From an uncultured Desulfobacterales bacterium (GTDB lineage: Bacteria > Desulfobacterota > Desulfobacteria > Desulfobacterales > JAHEIW01), in assembly GCA_947259495.1 (NCBI GenBank), contig CAMYLV010000013.1, positions 206,078-270,077 on the forward strand: a stretch of 64,000 bases of DNA, written 5' to 3'. Of this stretch, positions 25,330-34,720 are shown piece by piece. Position numbers and translations under genes: made by a program. Position 1 is the first letter of the stretch. Every line of letters starts with the position of its first letter. Below the pieces are notes generated by a model. It made no database searches. It saw only the letters and a program-made list of their open reading frames with translations, and had not been told where the DNA came from.

Positions 25330-26847
25330 GTAGGCTTTGGCGAATACTACCTGACTTTCACTCTTTTTGCCGCAGCAAACACAGCGGCCTTTACCCGCTT
25401 CGCTATCAAAGGGAATGCATCGAATCGTCACTGCGAGATCCTCTTTAATTTTTGATTCGCACTCAGCGGAACCGCACCAGCCGGAGATGGCAAAGCCGCC
25501 ATGGATTTCAGGTTTTTCGGCATTTTGAGGCGTAAAAAAATCATAGAACGTTTTCTGATCTTCAATCTCAATGGTATGTGCTTCCCGAAACGCCAGAGCC
25601 CGTTGGAATAGATTTTGTTGGATGTCGTCCAGAATATCGGTAACTTCGGCCACAAATTGATCCCGCTTGACGGCACTTTTTTCATTGGGCGGCTGGTCCC
25701 GTCGTCCCACAAAGACCGCGTTTTCAGCGATATCCCGCGGCCCGATTTCCACTCGCAGCGGGATTCCTTTCTTGATCCAATCCCAGCCGCGCGCACCCCC
25801 GATGTCGCGATCATCGATCTCAACCAATATGTTGCGTTGGTGGTAGACTTTTGCGGATAATTCCCGCGCCAGCTTTTGAGCATAATCCATAACTGCTTGC
25901 CGATCATCAGGGTTTCGGATGATGGGCAGCAGCACGACATGGGCCGAGGCAACTTTAGGCGGTAAAATAAGGCCGTCATCATCACTGTGAATCATGATGA
26001 TCCCGCCGATCATTCGGGTAGACGAGCCCCATGAGGTGGTCCAGGCGTATTCTTCGGTTTCGGCGGCGGTTTGAAATTTAATGTCGAAACCCCGGGCAAA
26101 ATTTTGTCCCAGAAAATGCGACGTCCCGGACTGCAGGGCCTTGCGATCCTGCATCATGGCTTCAATAGCCAAGGTATCCACTGCCCCCGGGAACCGTTCG
26201 GCAGGCGATTTGCGGCCCCGGATAACCGGCATTGCCAGGTAATCCTCGACACAAGTGGTGTAGACATCCAGCATCATGCTTGTCCGCTCAAGGGCCTCTT
26301 CAGCAGTGGCGTGCGCGGTGTGTCCTTCCTGCCACAAAAATTCGCTGGTTCTTAAGAATATACGGGTGCGCATTTCCCAGCGCACAACATTGGCCCACTG
26401 GTTGATAAGGATCGGCAAATCACGATAGCTGCTCACCCAGCGGGAAAAAGAATCGCCGATGATAGTCTCGGAAGTTGGGCGCACCACCAGAGGCTCCGCC
26501 AGCTTCCCGGCGGGTTCAAGGCCGCCGCTTTTGCCCTTCTCCAGTCGATGATGGGTGACCACCGCGCATTCTTTGGCAAAGCCCTCAACGTGCTCGGCCT
26601 CTTTTTCGAGAAAACTCAAAGGAATAAAAAGCGGGAAATAGGCGTTTTTGACGCCGGTGGCCTTGAATAAATTATCCATCGCCTGCACAATATTTTCCCA
26701 CAGGGCATAGCCCCAGGGTTTGATGACCATACAGCCCCTGACCGTCGACCGCTCCGCCAGATCTGAGGCTTTAATGATCTGCTGGTACCATTCCGGGTAA
26801 TCTTCGCTTCGTGTCGGTGAAATCGCTGTCTTGACTTGCTTTGCCAT
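25327..26847 (-). CDS. proS: Prolyl-tRNA synthetase, archaeal/eukaryote-like type
   Basis: Class II ProRS of 506 residues (start at 26847 behind AAAGG; a longer frame to 26868 is unlikely). Motif 2 is VVRWEMRTRIFLRTSEFLWQ (about 147-166). It lacks the large bacterial INS editing insertion. The C-terminus has a Cys-rich zinc-like region and ends in a tyrosine (CVCCGKK ... AKAY), as in the archaeal/eukaryotic type. Several bacterial lineages carry this type by old transfer. It is 30 bases downstream of ispG and is probably cotranscribed with it. Confidence 0.9.
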   Translation of the reverse strand: MAKQVKTAISPTRSEDYPEWYQQIIKASDLAERSTVRGCMVIKPWGYALWENIVQAMDNLFKATGVKNAYFPLFIPLSFLEKEAEHVEGFAKECAVVTHHRLEKGKSGGLEPAGKLAEPLVVRPTSETIIGDSFSRWVSSYRDLPILINQWANVVRWEMRTRIFLRTSEFLWQEGHTAHATAEEALERTSMMLDVYTTCVEDYLAMPVIRGRKSPAERFPGAVDTLAIEAMMQDRKALQSGTSHFLGQNFARGFDIKFQTAAETEEYAWTTSWGSSTRMIGGIIMIHSDDDGLILPPKVASAHVVLLPIIRNPDDRQAVMDYAQKLARELSAKVYHQRNILVEIDDRDIGGARGWDWIKKGIPLRVEIGPRDIAENAVFVGRRDQPPNEKSAVKRDQFVAEVTDILDDIQQNLFQRALAFREAHTIEIEDQKTFYDFFTPQNAEKPEIHGGFAISGWCGSAECESKIKEDLAVTIRCIPFDSEAGKGRCVCCGKKSESQVVFAKAY

Positions 26848-26877
26848 GTTGTGCCTTTCTGAGATCAAATCCGGTGA

Positions 26878-27975
26878 TTAAGAGTTCCGCTTTTCGCTAT
26901 CCAGATCATTTACATATTGCCGCACTTCATCCAGCAGGACATCCACCAGTTTATCCTGCGCGAATTTCTTAACCACCCGGCCCTTTCGAAACAGCACCCC
27001 GGTACCGTCCCCGCCGGCGATGCCGATGTCCACCTCCTTAGCTTCACCCGGACCATTGACCACGCATCCCATGATGGCGATCTTGACCGGTTCGGCAGTG
27101 GTCATCAAGGCTTTTTCAACCCGCTCAACGATGTCAAACAGCTCAATGCTGCAGCGCCCGCAGGTGGGACAGGCGATAATTTCCGGACCGCGGCGGCGAA
27201 TATCCAGGGCCTTCAGGATTTCGAATCCGACCCGCACCTCTTCAACCGGGTCGCGGGTCAGAGAAACCCGGATGGTGTCACCAATACCTTCAGCCAGCAA
27301 CATACCAATCCCCAGCGCCGATTTAACGATTCCAGGATAAAGGGCACCGGCTTCGGTGACACCGACATGCAGGGGCAGGTCTGTTTTTGTGGACAGGAGC
27401 CGATAGGCTTCCAGTGTGCGCTGCACATCGGACGCCTTGAGGGAAATCTTTATCTGGTCAAAATCCAATGATTTGAGCAGCTCCACATGGCGCATACCGC
27501 TTTCCACCATGCCGGCCGCTGTAACCCCATTGTATTTTTTAAGGATATCTTTTTCAAGGGATCCGGAATTGACCCCGATGCGGATGGGGATATCGTGGTC
27601 CTTGGCACTAGTGACGACGGCTTTGACCTTTTTCAGACCGCCGATGTTGCCGGGATTTAATCGAAGCCCATCCGCCCCGGCTTTAGCGGCCGCAATCGCA
27701 AGCCGGTAATCGAAGTGGATGTCGGCAATCAGCGGAATGTGGATCTGCTTTTTGATGGCCGCGACGGCCTTCGCAGCTTCTTGATCCGGCACGGCCACAC
27801 GTACTATTTCGCATCCGGCTTCTTGCAGTCGCTGAATCTGTGCCACCGTAGCGTCCACATCCGGGGTCGGCGTATTTGTCATGGATTGAACCGCGATGGG
27901 TGCCGCTCCACCGATTTTTACGTTACCGATTGAAATCTGGCGCGTTTTTTTACGCTTAATCTTTGAATGTTGCAT
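26878..27975 (-). CDS. ispG: 4-hydroxy-3-methylbut-2-enyl diphosphate synthase (IspG)
   Basis: Iron-sulfur enzyme of the MEP isoprenoid pathway, 365 residues (short form without the plant insert). The N-terminal TIM-barrel contains VQSMTNTPT and LIADIHFDYRLA. The C-terminal cluster-binding Cys residues are in IACPTCGRCSIELF (about 265-278), with another in IMGCVVNGPGEAKEVDIG. It uses electrons from ferredoxin or flavodoxin. It lies directly upstream of proS. Confidence 0.9.
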   Translation of the reverse strand: MQHSKIKRKKTRQISIGNVKIGGAAPIAVQSMTNTPTPDVDATVAQIQRLQEAGCEIVRVAVPDQEAAKAVAAIKKQIHIPLIADIHFDYRLAIAAAKAGADGLRLNPGNIGGLKKVKAVVTSAKDHDIPIRIGVNSGSLEKDILKKYNGVTAAGMVESGMRHVELLKSLDFDQIKISLKASDVQRTLEAYRLLSTKTDLPLHVGVTEAGALYPGIVKSALGIGMLLAEGIGDTIRVSLTRDPVEEVRVGFEILKALDIRRRGPEIIACPTCGRCSIELFDIVERVEKALMTTAEPVKIAIMGCVVNGPGEAKEVDIGIAGGDGTGVLFRKGRVVKKFAQDKLVDVLLDEVRQYVNDLDSEKRNS

Positions 27976-28267
27976 GAAAATGGTTGTAGTTCCTTCAGTA
28001 AAATTATGGTATGGTGCTTCTGGGTTCCAGTTACGGCTGCAATCGGACTTTTGTCTGTCTTTCAGTTAGAAAATTAATGCGCTTTAATCTATCTGTAAAG
28101 TGGTCTCCTATTCGGCAAAATGGTCACAAAAAGCGGGAGATTACGCCAACAGCAGAAACCGGCCTGGGCTCAGTATCCGAATGCCCGATATTAGCAATGA
28201 AATCTCGAGTGGTTTAGATATCTTACACTAACAAACGGATTGAGATTATTCAAGTAAAATAGCGCAG

Positions 28268-28335
28268 CCCAAGGTGGCCTTTGGGGCCTGCTCGCCCGAA
28301 TTTGGATTCGGGCGTTCCCACTGTGCTTTAAGTGG
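28268..28335 (+). other. Three consecutive stem-loops upstream of the duplicated small protein
   Basis: CCCAAGG/CCTTTGGG (28268-28284), a perfect 8-bp CGCCCGAA-TTTGGA-TTCGGGCG (28293-28314) and CCACT/AGTGG (28318-28335) lie 30-100 bases before the ATG at 28367. This may be a structured leader, a terminator or a small RNA. The rest of the gap 27976-28366 shows nothing recognisable. Confidence 0.5.
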
Positions 28336-28366
28336 TTGCCAATACGCATTCATCAGGAATTCAACA

Positions 28367-28801
28367 ATGAAACGTCAAAATGGTCAAAAATTTGCCGACA
28401 AACACGACTCCGACGCTCAGATCGATGCCCGCATCAAAAACGCTCTCGTCCAACAGACAAAAGACAATGAGGTCCCCTGTGCGGTGGCCTTTAAAATTGC
28501 CGCAGCGTTGCAGGTTTCACCGTCTGATGTGGGTAAAACAGTTGATTTATTGGAAATGGAGCTGGTAAAATGTCAGCTGGGGTTATTTGGCTATAAGCCT
28601 GACAAAAAGATCGTAACGCCCAAAGCGCCTGAACATCCAAACCTTGAAAAAACCATTCGGGATTCACTGATCGACGGTAAACTTCCCTGCCGCAGGGCCT
28701 GGGATATAGCCCTTAGCCATGATCTTTCAAAAATGGCCGTCAGCGCGGTCTGTGAGCACCTTAGGATCAAAATAAAACCCTGCCAGCTCGGTGCTTTTTA
28801 G
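28367..28801 (+). CDS. Small protein with internal duplication ending in CQLG motifs
   Basis: Hypothetical protein of 144 residues from the ATG at 28367 (AGGAATTC upstream). It contains two copies of a helix-rich unit: residues about 25-84 end in VKCQLGLFGY, and about 92-144 end in IKPCQLGAF. Each begins with an I-x-x-[AS]-L helix, then PC, then A..IA, then a helix-turn-helix-like step (SPSDVGKTVD; LSKMAVSAV). The conserved Cys pair per unit (NEVPC/KCQL, KLPC/PCQL) may bind metal. I have seen related unnamed proteins in sulfate reducers, but the function is unknown. Confidence 0.55.
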   Translation: MKRQNGQKFADKHDSDAQIDARIKNALVQQTKDNEVPCAVAFKIAAALQVSPSDVGKTVDLLEMELVKCQLGLFGYKPDKKIVTPKAPEHPNLEKTIRDSLIDGKLPCRRAWDIALSHDLSKMAVSAVCEHLRIKIKPCQLGAF

Positions 28802-28947
28802 ACTCCGGCGATTTAAGATTGTGCGCATTTGAGACGATAATAGATAGTGCAACCTATTCATTTAAAAATCGGCTTGAAGCCGGGTCGTTTTTTGGGTTAA
28901 TAAGTAATTATTATAGGTATTTAACGCATAAATTGAGCCGCTTGAGG

Positions 28948-30369
28948 ATGGCTATTGTGAGTATGTCGGCAGTTAACAATATTTTACGCCACAGAACCGG
29001 TTTTCAGGTAACCGTCCTGATCATCTGGGGGGTGATCGGCTATTATTTGTTGAGTCCCGTTCTTGGCGACTATAAATTTGTTACCCTGCAAAAAATCCTG
29101 AGAACCGGACAAATAACGGTTGTCACGCGCAATACCGCCCACTGTTACTATCTTTACCGGGATCAGCCGATGGGTTTTGAGTACGAACTGGCCCAGGCCT
29201 TCGCCGCACATCTGGGCGTGCGCTTAGAGGTAGCGGTTGTTGATCATTGGGATGACATGATCAGAGCTATAAACCGCGGTTCGGCCGCGTTTATCGCCGC
29301 CAGTGCGCCGATCATGCCGGAACGCCAGCAGGCGGTCGCTTTTTCAGACGGTTACATGGAGGTGGCCCAACAAATTATTACCCATCGTAAAAATGCCCGC
29401 ATCAAAAACATAGAGGATCTTTCGGGTAAAACCATAGACGTCAGAAAGGGAACGGCCTATCAGCTGCGCCTGGCAGAGCTCAAAGATCAGGGAATCGACC
29501 TGGCAATCCGGTTGCACGAGGACCTGCCCACCGAAGAACTCATTCAAAAAGTAGCTGCCGGCGAAATCAACTTTACGATTGCCAACAGCAATATCATTTT
29601 AATCAACCGGCGAAATTTCCCGGGGGCGGTCAGTGCCGGTTCAATTAAAGATCGCCTGCAGCTGGGCTGGGCGGTGTATCCAAAATCTATTGAGTTGCGC
29701 GACCGCATGAATGAATTTTTCCAGGCGATCAAAAAAAGCGGTGAATACGATAAGATCTACCAGAAATATTACGGGGACAGTATGGATTTTGATTATGTGG
29801 ATTTAAAAGCGTTTCACCGGCGGCTGAAATCCAGACTCTCCCGTTACAGTCCCTTTATCAAGGTCGCCGCCAACAAACATGGGTTTGACTGGCGACTGAT
29901 TGCCGCTCAGATTTACCAGGAATCACATTTAAATCCCTGGGCCAAAAGCAGGGCCGGTGCCAGGGGTCTAATGCAAATTTTGCCTTCCACCGCCAGAGGT
30001 CTGGGGGTCACCGACCTTTTCGATCCGGTGCAAAACATCAATGCCGGTGTGGAGCACTTAAAAAAGCTCTATGTTTATTACAAAAAAGCCAAAGGCAAGG
30101 ACCGCTTGCTGATTTCACTGGCAGCCTATAATACCGGTCAGGGGCATATTGCCGATGCCCGCACCCTCGCCAAAAAAAAGGGACTCGATCCCAATAAATG
30201 GGAGTCCCTTGTCCAGACCCTGCCGTTACTACAGTATCGAAAATACTATAAACACGCCAAGTACGGCTTTTGCCGCGGTAGCGAACCGGTGCGTTACATT
30301 AAGCAAATTATGATTTATTACGATGTGTTGAAGCGCCAGGGATTCGAATATAAAACGGCAGAAGCGTAA
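28948..30369 (+). CDS. mltF: Membrane-bound lytic transglycosylase MltF-like
   Basis: A periplasmic peptidoglycan lyase, 473 residues from the ATG at 28948 (28963 or the frame start at 28819 are alternatives). A transmembrane anchor (about 18-38) precedes a periplasmic binding-protein-like (SBP_bac_3) domain (about 50-290) with GFEYELAQAFAAHLGV. The C-terminal soluble lytic transglycosylase domain has the catalytic Glu in QIYQESHLNPWAKS and GARGLMQILPSTA, then AYNTGQGH. The two-domain layout is that of MltF, which senses or recycles cell-wall fragments. Confidence 0.8.
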   Translation: MAIVSMSAVNNILRHRTGFQVTVLIIWGVIGYYLLSPVLGDYKFVTLQKILRTGQITVVTRNTAHCYYLYRDQPMGFEYELAQAFAAHLGVRLEVAVVDHWDDMIRAINRGSAAFIAASAPIMPERQQAVAFSDGYMEVAQQIITHRKNARIKNIEDLSGKTIDVRKGTAYQLRLAELKDQGIDLAIRLHEDLPTEELIQKVAAGEINFTIANSNIILINRRNFPGAVSAGSIKDRLQLGWAVYPKSIELRDRMNEFFQAIKKSGEYDKIYQKYYGDSMDFDYVDLKAFHRRLKSRLSRYSPFIKVAANKHGFDWRLIAAQIYQESHLNPWAKSRAGARGLMQILPSTARGLGVTDLFDPVQNINAGVEHLKKLYVYYKKAKGKDRLLISLAAYNTGQGHIADARTLAKKKGLDPNKWESLVQTLPLLQYRKYYKHAKYGFCRGSEPVRYIKQIMIYYDVLKRQGFEYKTAEA

Positions 30370-30374
30370 TCTTC

Positions 30375-30476
30375 GGGTTGCCCGTTAGCCTGTTGCGTCC
30401 GTTACCCGTTTGACCCGTACATAAACCTACTGATGAAAACCGGCTAAACCGGCAAACGGGTTAACTGGCCAACCGC
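30375..30476. repeat. Word-reiterating hairpin (ACCCGTT/AACGGG words)
   Basis: TTGCCCGTT...TTACCCGTTTGACCC on the left is countered by ACCGGCAAACGGGTTAAC and GGCCAACCG on the right. A similar word set is at 58657-58750. Confidence 0.65.
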
Positions 30477-30488
30477 GAAGTGTTGTCT

Positions 30489-31124
30489 CTAATACACCGC
30501 ATTCACTCCCACAAACGGATTGGTTTGCTTTTCATGTCCGATGGTCGTTTCCGGCCCGTGCCCGGTGTAAACGCGGACATTTTCAGCGAGTGCAAACAAT
30601 TTGTCTTGAATACTGGATTTCAGGGTTTCAAAATCACCTCCCGGAAAATCAGTACGGCCGATTGACCCCGCAAACAATGTATCCCCCACAAAGACGTGGC
30701 CATCAGCAAAAAGAGAAACACCGCCGGGGGTATGCCCGGGCGTGTGAATCACGTTCAGGGTAATGTTGCCGACGGTGATGATATCGCCGTCATCGATGTT
30801 GCGGTCAGGGGCCGGTGAATCTACTGCGGAAAGGCCCCAGTTCGCAGCACTGGCAGCTATTTGGGCCAACATGGGTTCATCCAGTGCATGAATTAAGATT
30901 GGCGCGTTGGTGGCTGCATGGATGCTTTTGTTGGCACTGACATGATCAAAATGACCATGGGTGTTAATGATATGAGTGACGTTTAAGTTCGAATCAGCCA
31001 CGGACTGCAGAATTCTATCCGCCTCATCGCCCGGATCGATAATGGCTGCTTGCAGTGTTTCTTCGCATCCAATAATAAAACAATTTGCCATAATGGGTCC
31101 CACAGGTAATGTTTTGATGATCAT
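30489..31124 (-). CDS. MBL-fold metallohydrolase (glyoxalase II/YcbL-like)
   Basis: A 211-residue metallo-beta-lactamase-fold hydrolase. The metal signature is NTHGHFDHVSANK (about residues 53-65), with later His in HTPGHTPGGVS (about 131) and GHGPETTIG (about 190). The length fits the short glyoxalase II/YcbL branch that hydrolyses thioesters. Substrate is not certain. It is the last gene of the minus-strand riboflavin block but is separated from nusB by a repeat. Confidence 0.8.
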   Translation of the reverse strand: MIIKTLPVGPIMANCFIIGCEETLQAAIIDPGDEADRILQSVADSNLNVTHIINTHGHFDHVSANKSIHAATNAPILIHALDEPMLAQIAASAANWGLSAVDSPAPDRNIDDGDIITVGNITLNVIHTPGHTPGGVSLFADGHVFVGDTLFAGSIGRTDFPGGDFETLKSSIQDKLFALAENVRVYTGHGPETTIGHEKQTNPFVGVNAVY

Positions 31125-31181
31125 CGAATCATCCTCCAGCTTCAGTTAATTTTAGATTGCAATCCGAAATCCTAAATTGAA

Positions 31182-31346
31182 TACCTGAATTTTGCACGAG
31201 TCGGAGGGTGAAAATAGATGAGAAATAAAAAAGATCATCATCCGATTTACTTTTTTGTTAAAATGTATTGCAGGCAATTCAGGTACGAACCTGTTTGAAT
31301 TAAATAACCAAAAGATTCTCATCTATTTTCATGCAAAATTTAGGTA
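31182..31346. repeat. Palindromic element (TACCTGAATTTTGCA arms)
   Basis: TACCTGAATTTTGCA...TGAAAATAGATGAGAA (31182-31224, with a 12-base insert) pairs with TTCTCATC...TTTAGGTA (31316-31346). Single arms occur at 5403-5432 and 20571-20600. It occupies the 31125-31383 gap. Confidence 0.7.
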
Positions 31347-31383
31347 ATACACCGGATACCTTTTAATCATAAACCAGTCTATA

Positions 31384-31842
31384 TCATTCAGGTTTTTTGT
31401 TTGCCGTTTCGATCGGCATGTCTGACTGTATTTCTCCATTTTCGAGGGCGATCCGGATCCGGTCGACAATGCCGTTAATAAACGCCCCGGATTCCTCGGT
31501 ACCGAATTTTTTAGCAACGTCTATGGCTTCGTTGATGGACACCTTGGGGGGAATGTCGGGACAAAACAGCATTTCAAATACAGCCACCCGCATGACATTG
31601 CGGTCCACACAGGACATCCGGTGTACTCTCCAATTTTTGGAATATCGCTCTATGAGGGAATCGATCTGCGGTTGGGCTGCTAAAACGCCGTTTACCAGCT
31701 GCAAAAAAAACGGCCGCACGTTTTGGGGCAGGCTAAAATTTTCACAGAAACGTTCCAGCATCCGCGGGGAGCCGTTCTGTTGGGTATCCATGTAAAAGAG
31801 CGCCTGCATGGCCAGCTCTCGAGCTCGGCGACGGGTCCCCAT
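31384..31842 (-). CDS. nusB: Transcription antitermination protein NusB
   Basis: RNA-binding antitermination factor of 152 residues. The Arg-rich start GTRRRARELAMQALFY and the later DRNVMRVAVFEML with SINEAIDVAKKFGTEES are family hallmarks. It joins the boxA antitermination complex on rRNA operons together with S10. It follows ribH with 8 bases between, the usual pairing. Confidence 0.9.
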   Translation of the reverse strand: MGTRRRARELAMQALFYMDTQQNGSPRMLERFCENFSLPQNVRPFFLQLVNGVLAAQPQIDSLIERYSKNWRVHRMSCVDRNVMRVAVFEMLFCPDIPPKVSINEAIDVAKKFGTEESGAFINGIVDRIRIALENGEIQSDMPIETANKKPE

Positions 31843-31850
31843 GACGAAAT

Positions 31851-32318
31851 CTATCCCACAACCTCAAGCAGGTTGGCCATTTCAACGGCTGCCATGGCTG
31901 CGCTCCAGCCCTTATTGCCGGCTTTGGTACCGGCGCGCTCAATGGCCTGCTCGATGGTATCGGTGGTGACGATGCCAAAAATAATCGGCACTTCAGATTC
32001 AAGGCTGACCTGGGCAATGCCTTTAGACACTTCAGCGCTGACATATTCGAAATGAGGGGTTGCGCCCCGGATAACCGCACCCAGACAGATGATGGCGTTG
32101 ACCTTTTTCTTTGCTGCCATTTTTTTGGCAACCAGCGGAATCTCAAAAGCCCCGGGAACCTTGACAATCTGGATATCACTGTCTTTGGCCCCCGAGCGTA
32201 CCAGGGCATCCAGGGCACCACTCAGGAGTTTATCGGTAATAAATTCGTTAAACCGGCTTACAACCAGGGCAAACTTTTTGCCCTCGGCATTTAGGTGAGC
32301 TTCAAGAGTCTTGGCCAT
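31851..32318 (-). CDS. ribH: 6,7-dimethyl-8-ribityllumazine synthase
   Basis: Lumazine synthase, 155 residues from the ATG at 32318 (GGAGCTTTT upstream). It condenses the four-carbon unit from RibB with the pyrimidine from RibD. Motifs are [29 protein letters not shown] and [16 protein letters not shown], and the catalytic His is in ATPHFEY. It lies between ribBA and nusB in the riboflavin operon. Confidence 0.92.
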   Translation of the reverse strand: MAKTLEAHLNAEGKKFALVVSRFNEFITDKLLSGALDALVRSGAKDSDIQIVKVPGAFEIPLVAKKMAAKKKVNAIICLGAVIRGATPHFEYVSAEVSKGIAQVSLESEVPIIFGIVTTDTIEQAIERAGTKAGNKGWSAAMAAVEMANLLEVVG

Positions 32319-32384
32319 AAAAGCTCCTTTCAATGTAGGCTATTGTTAGGTAACACAACTAAATTACAGAATACGGTTTATTAT

Positions 32385-32547
32385 GGGTGTCAGGTAGCAA
32401 ATCCCCAGGTTCAGGGTTCAAAGGTTCTGGATTCTGGGTTTAGAAGTTATGTTTTCAACGGATTCATGGTTTCTGTTTTCTGACCACTGTCATCTGTTTT
32501 CTGCTATCCAACCGCTGAACCTATGAACGTTGAACCTTTGAACCTAG
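32385..32547. repeat. Word-reiterating hairpin (GGTTCA/TGAACC and TCTGTTTTCTG words)
   Basis: AGGTTCAGGGTTCAAAGG (from 32407) pairs with GTTGAACCTTTGAACCT (to 32545). A GGTGTCAGG start and TTCTGTTTTCTGACC internal words link it to the CAGA family. Confidence 0.7.
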
Positions 32548-32625
32548 CGTTGATTAAAGAGCACAACAGGACAATAATATACCGGACAACCTTTAATACC
32601 AATTTTATGGGATACAATACGAGCG

Positions 32626-33840
32626 CTACGGTGCGGCATCCACATTAAGAAGATGCCCCATTTTAAGCTTTTTACATTCCAGATAGCATTTATTGTATTC
32701 ATTCGCCGGGACTTCAATTGCAACCTGCTCTACAATTTTAAGCCCGTAACCGTCTAATCCCACCATTTTTTTGGGGTTGTTGGTCATAAGCCTCATTTTG
32801 CGCACACCCAGATCGACCAGGATTTGGGCGCCGATGCCGTAATTGCGCATGTCCGGTTTAAAACCGAGTTTTTCGTTGGCCTCAACCGTATCCAGCCCAT
32901 CGTCCTGGAGCGCATAGGCCCGCAACTTATTTACCAGGCCAATACCACGGCCCTCCTGCCGGATGTAAAGCAGAACACCGCATTTTTCCTGCTCAATCAT
33001 TTTCATGGCCCGGTGCAGCTGAGGTCCGCAATCGCATCGCATGGAACCGAAAATATCACCGGTCAGGCACTCGGAATGCACCCGCACCAGAACCGGTTTG
33101 GCAGAATCAATCTCGCCTTTGACCATCGCAATGTGTAGGAGTTTATCGAGATCATTTTCATACACGATGGCTTTGAATTCACCCCCCATGGAAGTGGGAA
33201 TAACCGTTTCTGCCGATCGTTGCACAAAAGATTCGGTCCGCATGCGGTATTCAATTAAGTCTTCGATGGTACAAATGCCGATCCCGTGTTTTTCGCTGAA
33301 CTTTTCCAGTGCCGGCATACGGGCCATTGTCCCGTCTTCGTCCATGATTTCACAGATTACGCCGGCGGATTTCAACCCGGCCAGACGGGCAAGGTCTACC
33401 GAGCCTTCCGTTTGCCCGGCCCGCACGATCGCCCCGCCGGCTTTCGCTCTTAGCGGAAATATATGACCCGGTCGCACCAGATCCCGAGGCTGGCAATCAT
33501 CGGCAACGGCCGTTAGAATGGTGGTCGCACGGTCATGGGCCGAAATACCGGTGCTCACACCGCAGCGGGCTTCAATTGAAACAGTAAAACCGGTTCCGAA
33601 TGGAGACTGGTTGTTGTCGACCATTGGCGGCAAATCAAGCGAATCACACTTTTCAGGAGTCATCGCCAGACAAATGAGACCCCGTCCATACTTGGCCATA
33701 AAATTGATGGCGTTCGGCGTCACCTTCTCGGCCGCCATGCAAAGATCGCCCTCGTTTTCGCGATCTTCATCATCCACCAGGACGACCATCTTGCCATCGG
33801 TGATATGTTGAATGGCCTCTTCTATTGTCAGATGTGGCAT
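32626..33840 (-). CDS. ribBA: Bifunctional DHBP synthase / GTP cyclohydrolase II
   Basis: A 404-residue fusion. Residues 1-205 are RibB ([14 protein letters not shown] at about 20-33), making 3,4-dihydroxy-2-butanone 4-phosphate. Residues 205-404 are RibA, with zinc Cys ligands in [21 protein letters not shown] and the catalytic region [11 protein letters not shown]. It converts GTP and ribulose 5-phosphate to the two riboflavin precursors. Both active sites look intact. Confidence 0.92.
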   Translation of the reverse strand: MPHLTIEEAIQHITDGKMVVLVDDEDRENEGDLCMAAEKVTPNAINFMAKYGRGLICLAMTPEKCDSLDLPPMVDNNQSPFGTGFTVSIEARCGVSTGISAHDRATTILTAVADDCQPRDLVRPGHIFPLRAKAGGAIVRAGQTEGSVDLARLAGLKSAGVICEIMDEDGTMARMPALEKFSEKHGIGICTIEDLIEYRMRTESFVQRSAETVIPTSMGGEFKAIVYENDLDKLLHIAMVKGEIDSAKPVLVRVHSECLTGDIFGSMRCDCGPQLHRAMKMIEQEKCGVLLYIRQEGRGIGLVNKLRAYALQDDGLDTVEANEKLGFKPDMRNYGIGAQILVDLGVRKMRLMTNNPKKMVGLDGYGLKIVEQVAIEVPANEYNKCYLECKKLKMGHLLNVDAAP

Positions 33841-33898
33841 GGGTTGTCGATCTCCTAATGTTTTTTTGTGATAATTTCTGCGTCGCTGCGATAAGATC

Positions 33899-34564
33899 CT
33901 AAAGATATCCTGATTTGGCTAAAAATGCCATATCAATAGCGGAAGACGCCGTCTTTTTTTCACCGTCCTGAACGGCTTTGCCCAGGGTAAATTGTTCGAC
34001 GTATTTGCCGATCATATCGGTTTCGATATTAACCGGGTCCCCCTTTTTTTTTGTTCCCAAGGTCGATGAGTCAGCGGTATGCGGGATAATGCTGATCGTG
34101 AAGCTGCTGTCATCGCAGGTGTTGATGGTCAAACTGATCCCGTCTACGGCGACTGAGCCTTTGCGAATCATGTAGCGCGCAAGGGCCTCCGGCACGGCAA
34201 TGGTCACTATGATGGCATTCCCCAGTTTTTCCTGTTGCTTAATAAAGCCGATACCATCAATATGTCCGGAAACCAGGTGCCCGTCAATGCGGTCTGACAA
34301 CCGCATGGCGCGCTCGAGGTTTAAGCGGTCGCCCCGCTTTGCTTTATCAAATGTGGAGGTTGCCAGCGTTTCGGGAGAAAGGTCCACTTCAAAATGTTTA
34401 GCGCTGATTTTGACAACCGTCAGGCAGGCGCCGTTGACCGCAACGCTGTCACCAATTTTGGTTTGATCAAGAGAAAAGTCCGCCTGGATCGATAGGCGCT
34501 TTCCCTGACCGGCAGGCCGTATCCCGCTAATGGTCCCTAAACCTTCAATTATTCCGGTAAACAT
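33899..34564 (-). CDS. ribE: Riboflavin synthase alpha chain
   Basis: Trimeric riboflavin synthase of 221 residues. The true start is MFTGIIEGLG at 34564; the open frame runs upstream to 34612 only because the hairpin there happens to be open. Two homologous lumazine-binding domains are seen: GACLTVVK about residues 47-54 and GISLTINTC about 147-155. It dismutates two lumazines to riboflavin. Confidence 0.92.
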   Translation of the reverse strand: MFTGIIEGLGTISGIRPAGQGKRLSIQADFSLDQTKIGDSVAVNGACLTVVKISAKHFEVDLSPETLATSTFDKAKRGDRLNLERAMRLSDRIDGHLVSGHIDGIGFIKQQEKLGNAIIVTIAVPEALARYMIRKGSVAVDGISLTINTCDDSSFTISIIPHTADSSTLGTKKKGDPVNIETDMIGKYVEQFTLGKAVQDGEKKTASSAIDMAFLAKSGYL

Positions 34565-34569
34565 AATTT

Positions 34570-34720
34570 TGTCTGTTGTCCATTGTCCGTCGTCCGTCGT
34601 CCGTCGCACCACGTACCTGACAATTGTATCTGTGAAAATTCAGCAGATCAAACTTAAAAACCACTCTCAATATAATTATCATCTTGCAACTTACAACAGA
34701 CAACTGACCACGCGCAACTA
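34570..34720. repeat. Word-reiterating hairpin (GTCCGTC / CAACTTACAACAGAC words)
   Basis: GTCTGTTGTCCATTGTCCGTCGTCCGTC with complementary but divergent AACTTACAACAGACAACTGACC near ribD. It overlaps the last codons of ribD. Confidence 0.6.

Noticed and set aside
34565-34612. N-terminal extension of ribE (MVRRTTDDGQW...)
   Set aside because: Encoded by a word-repeat hairpin; MFTGIIEGLG is the universal start of the family.
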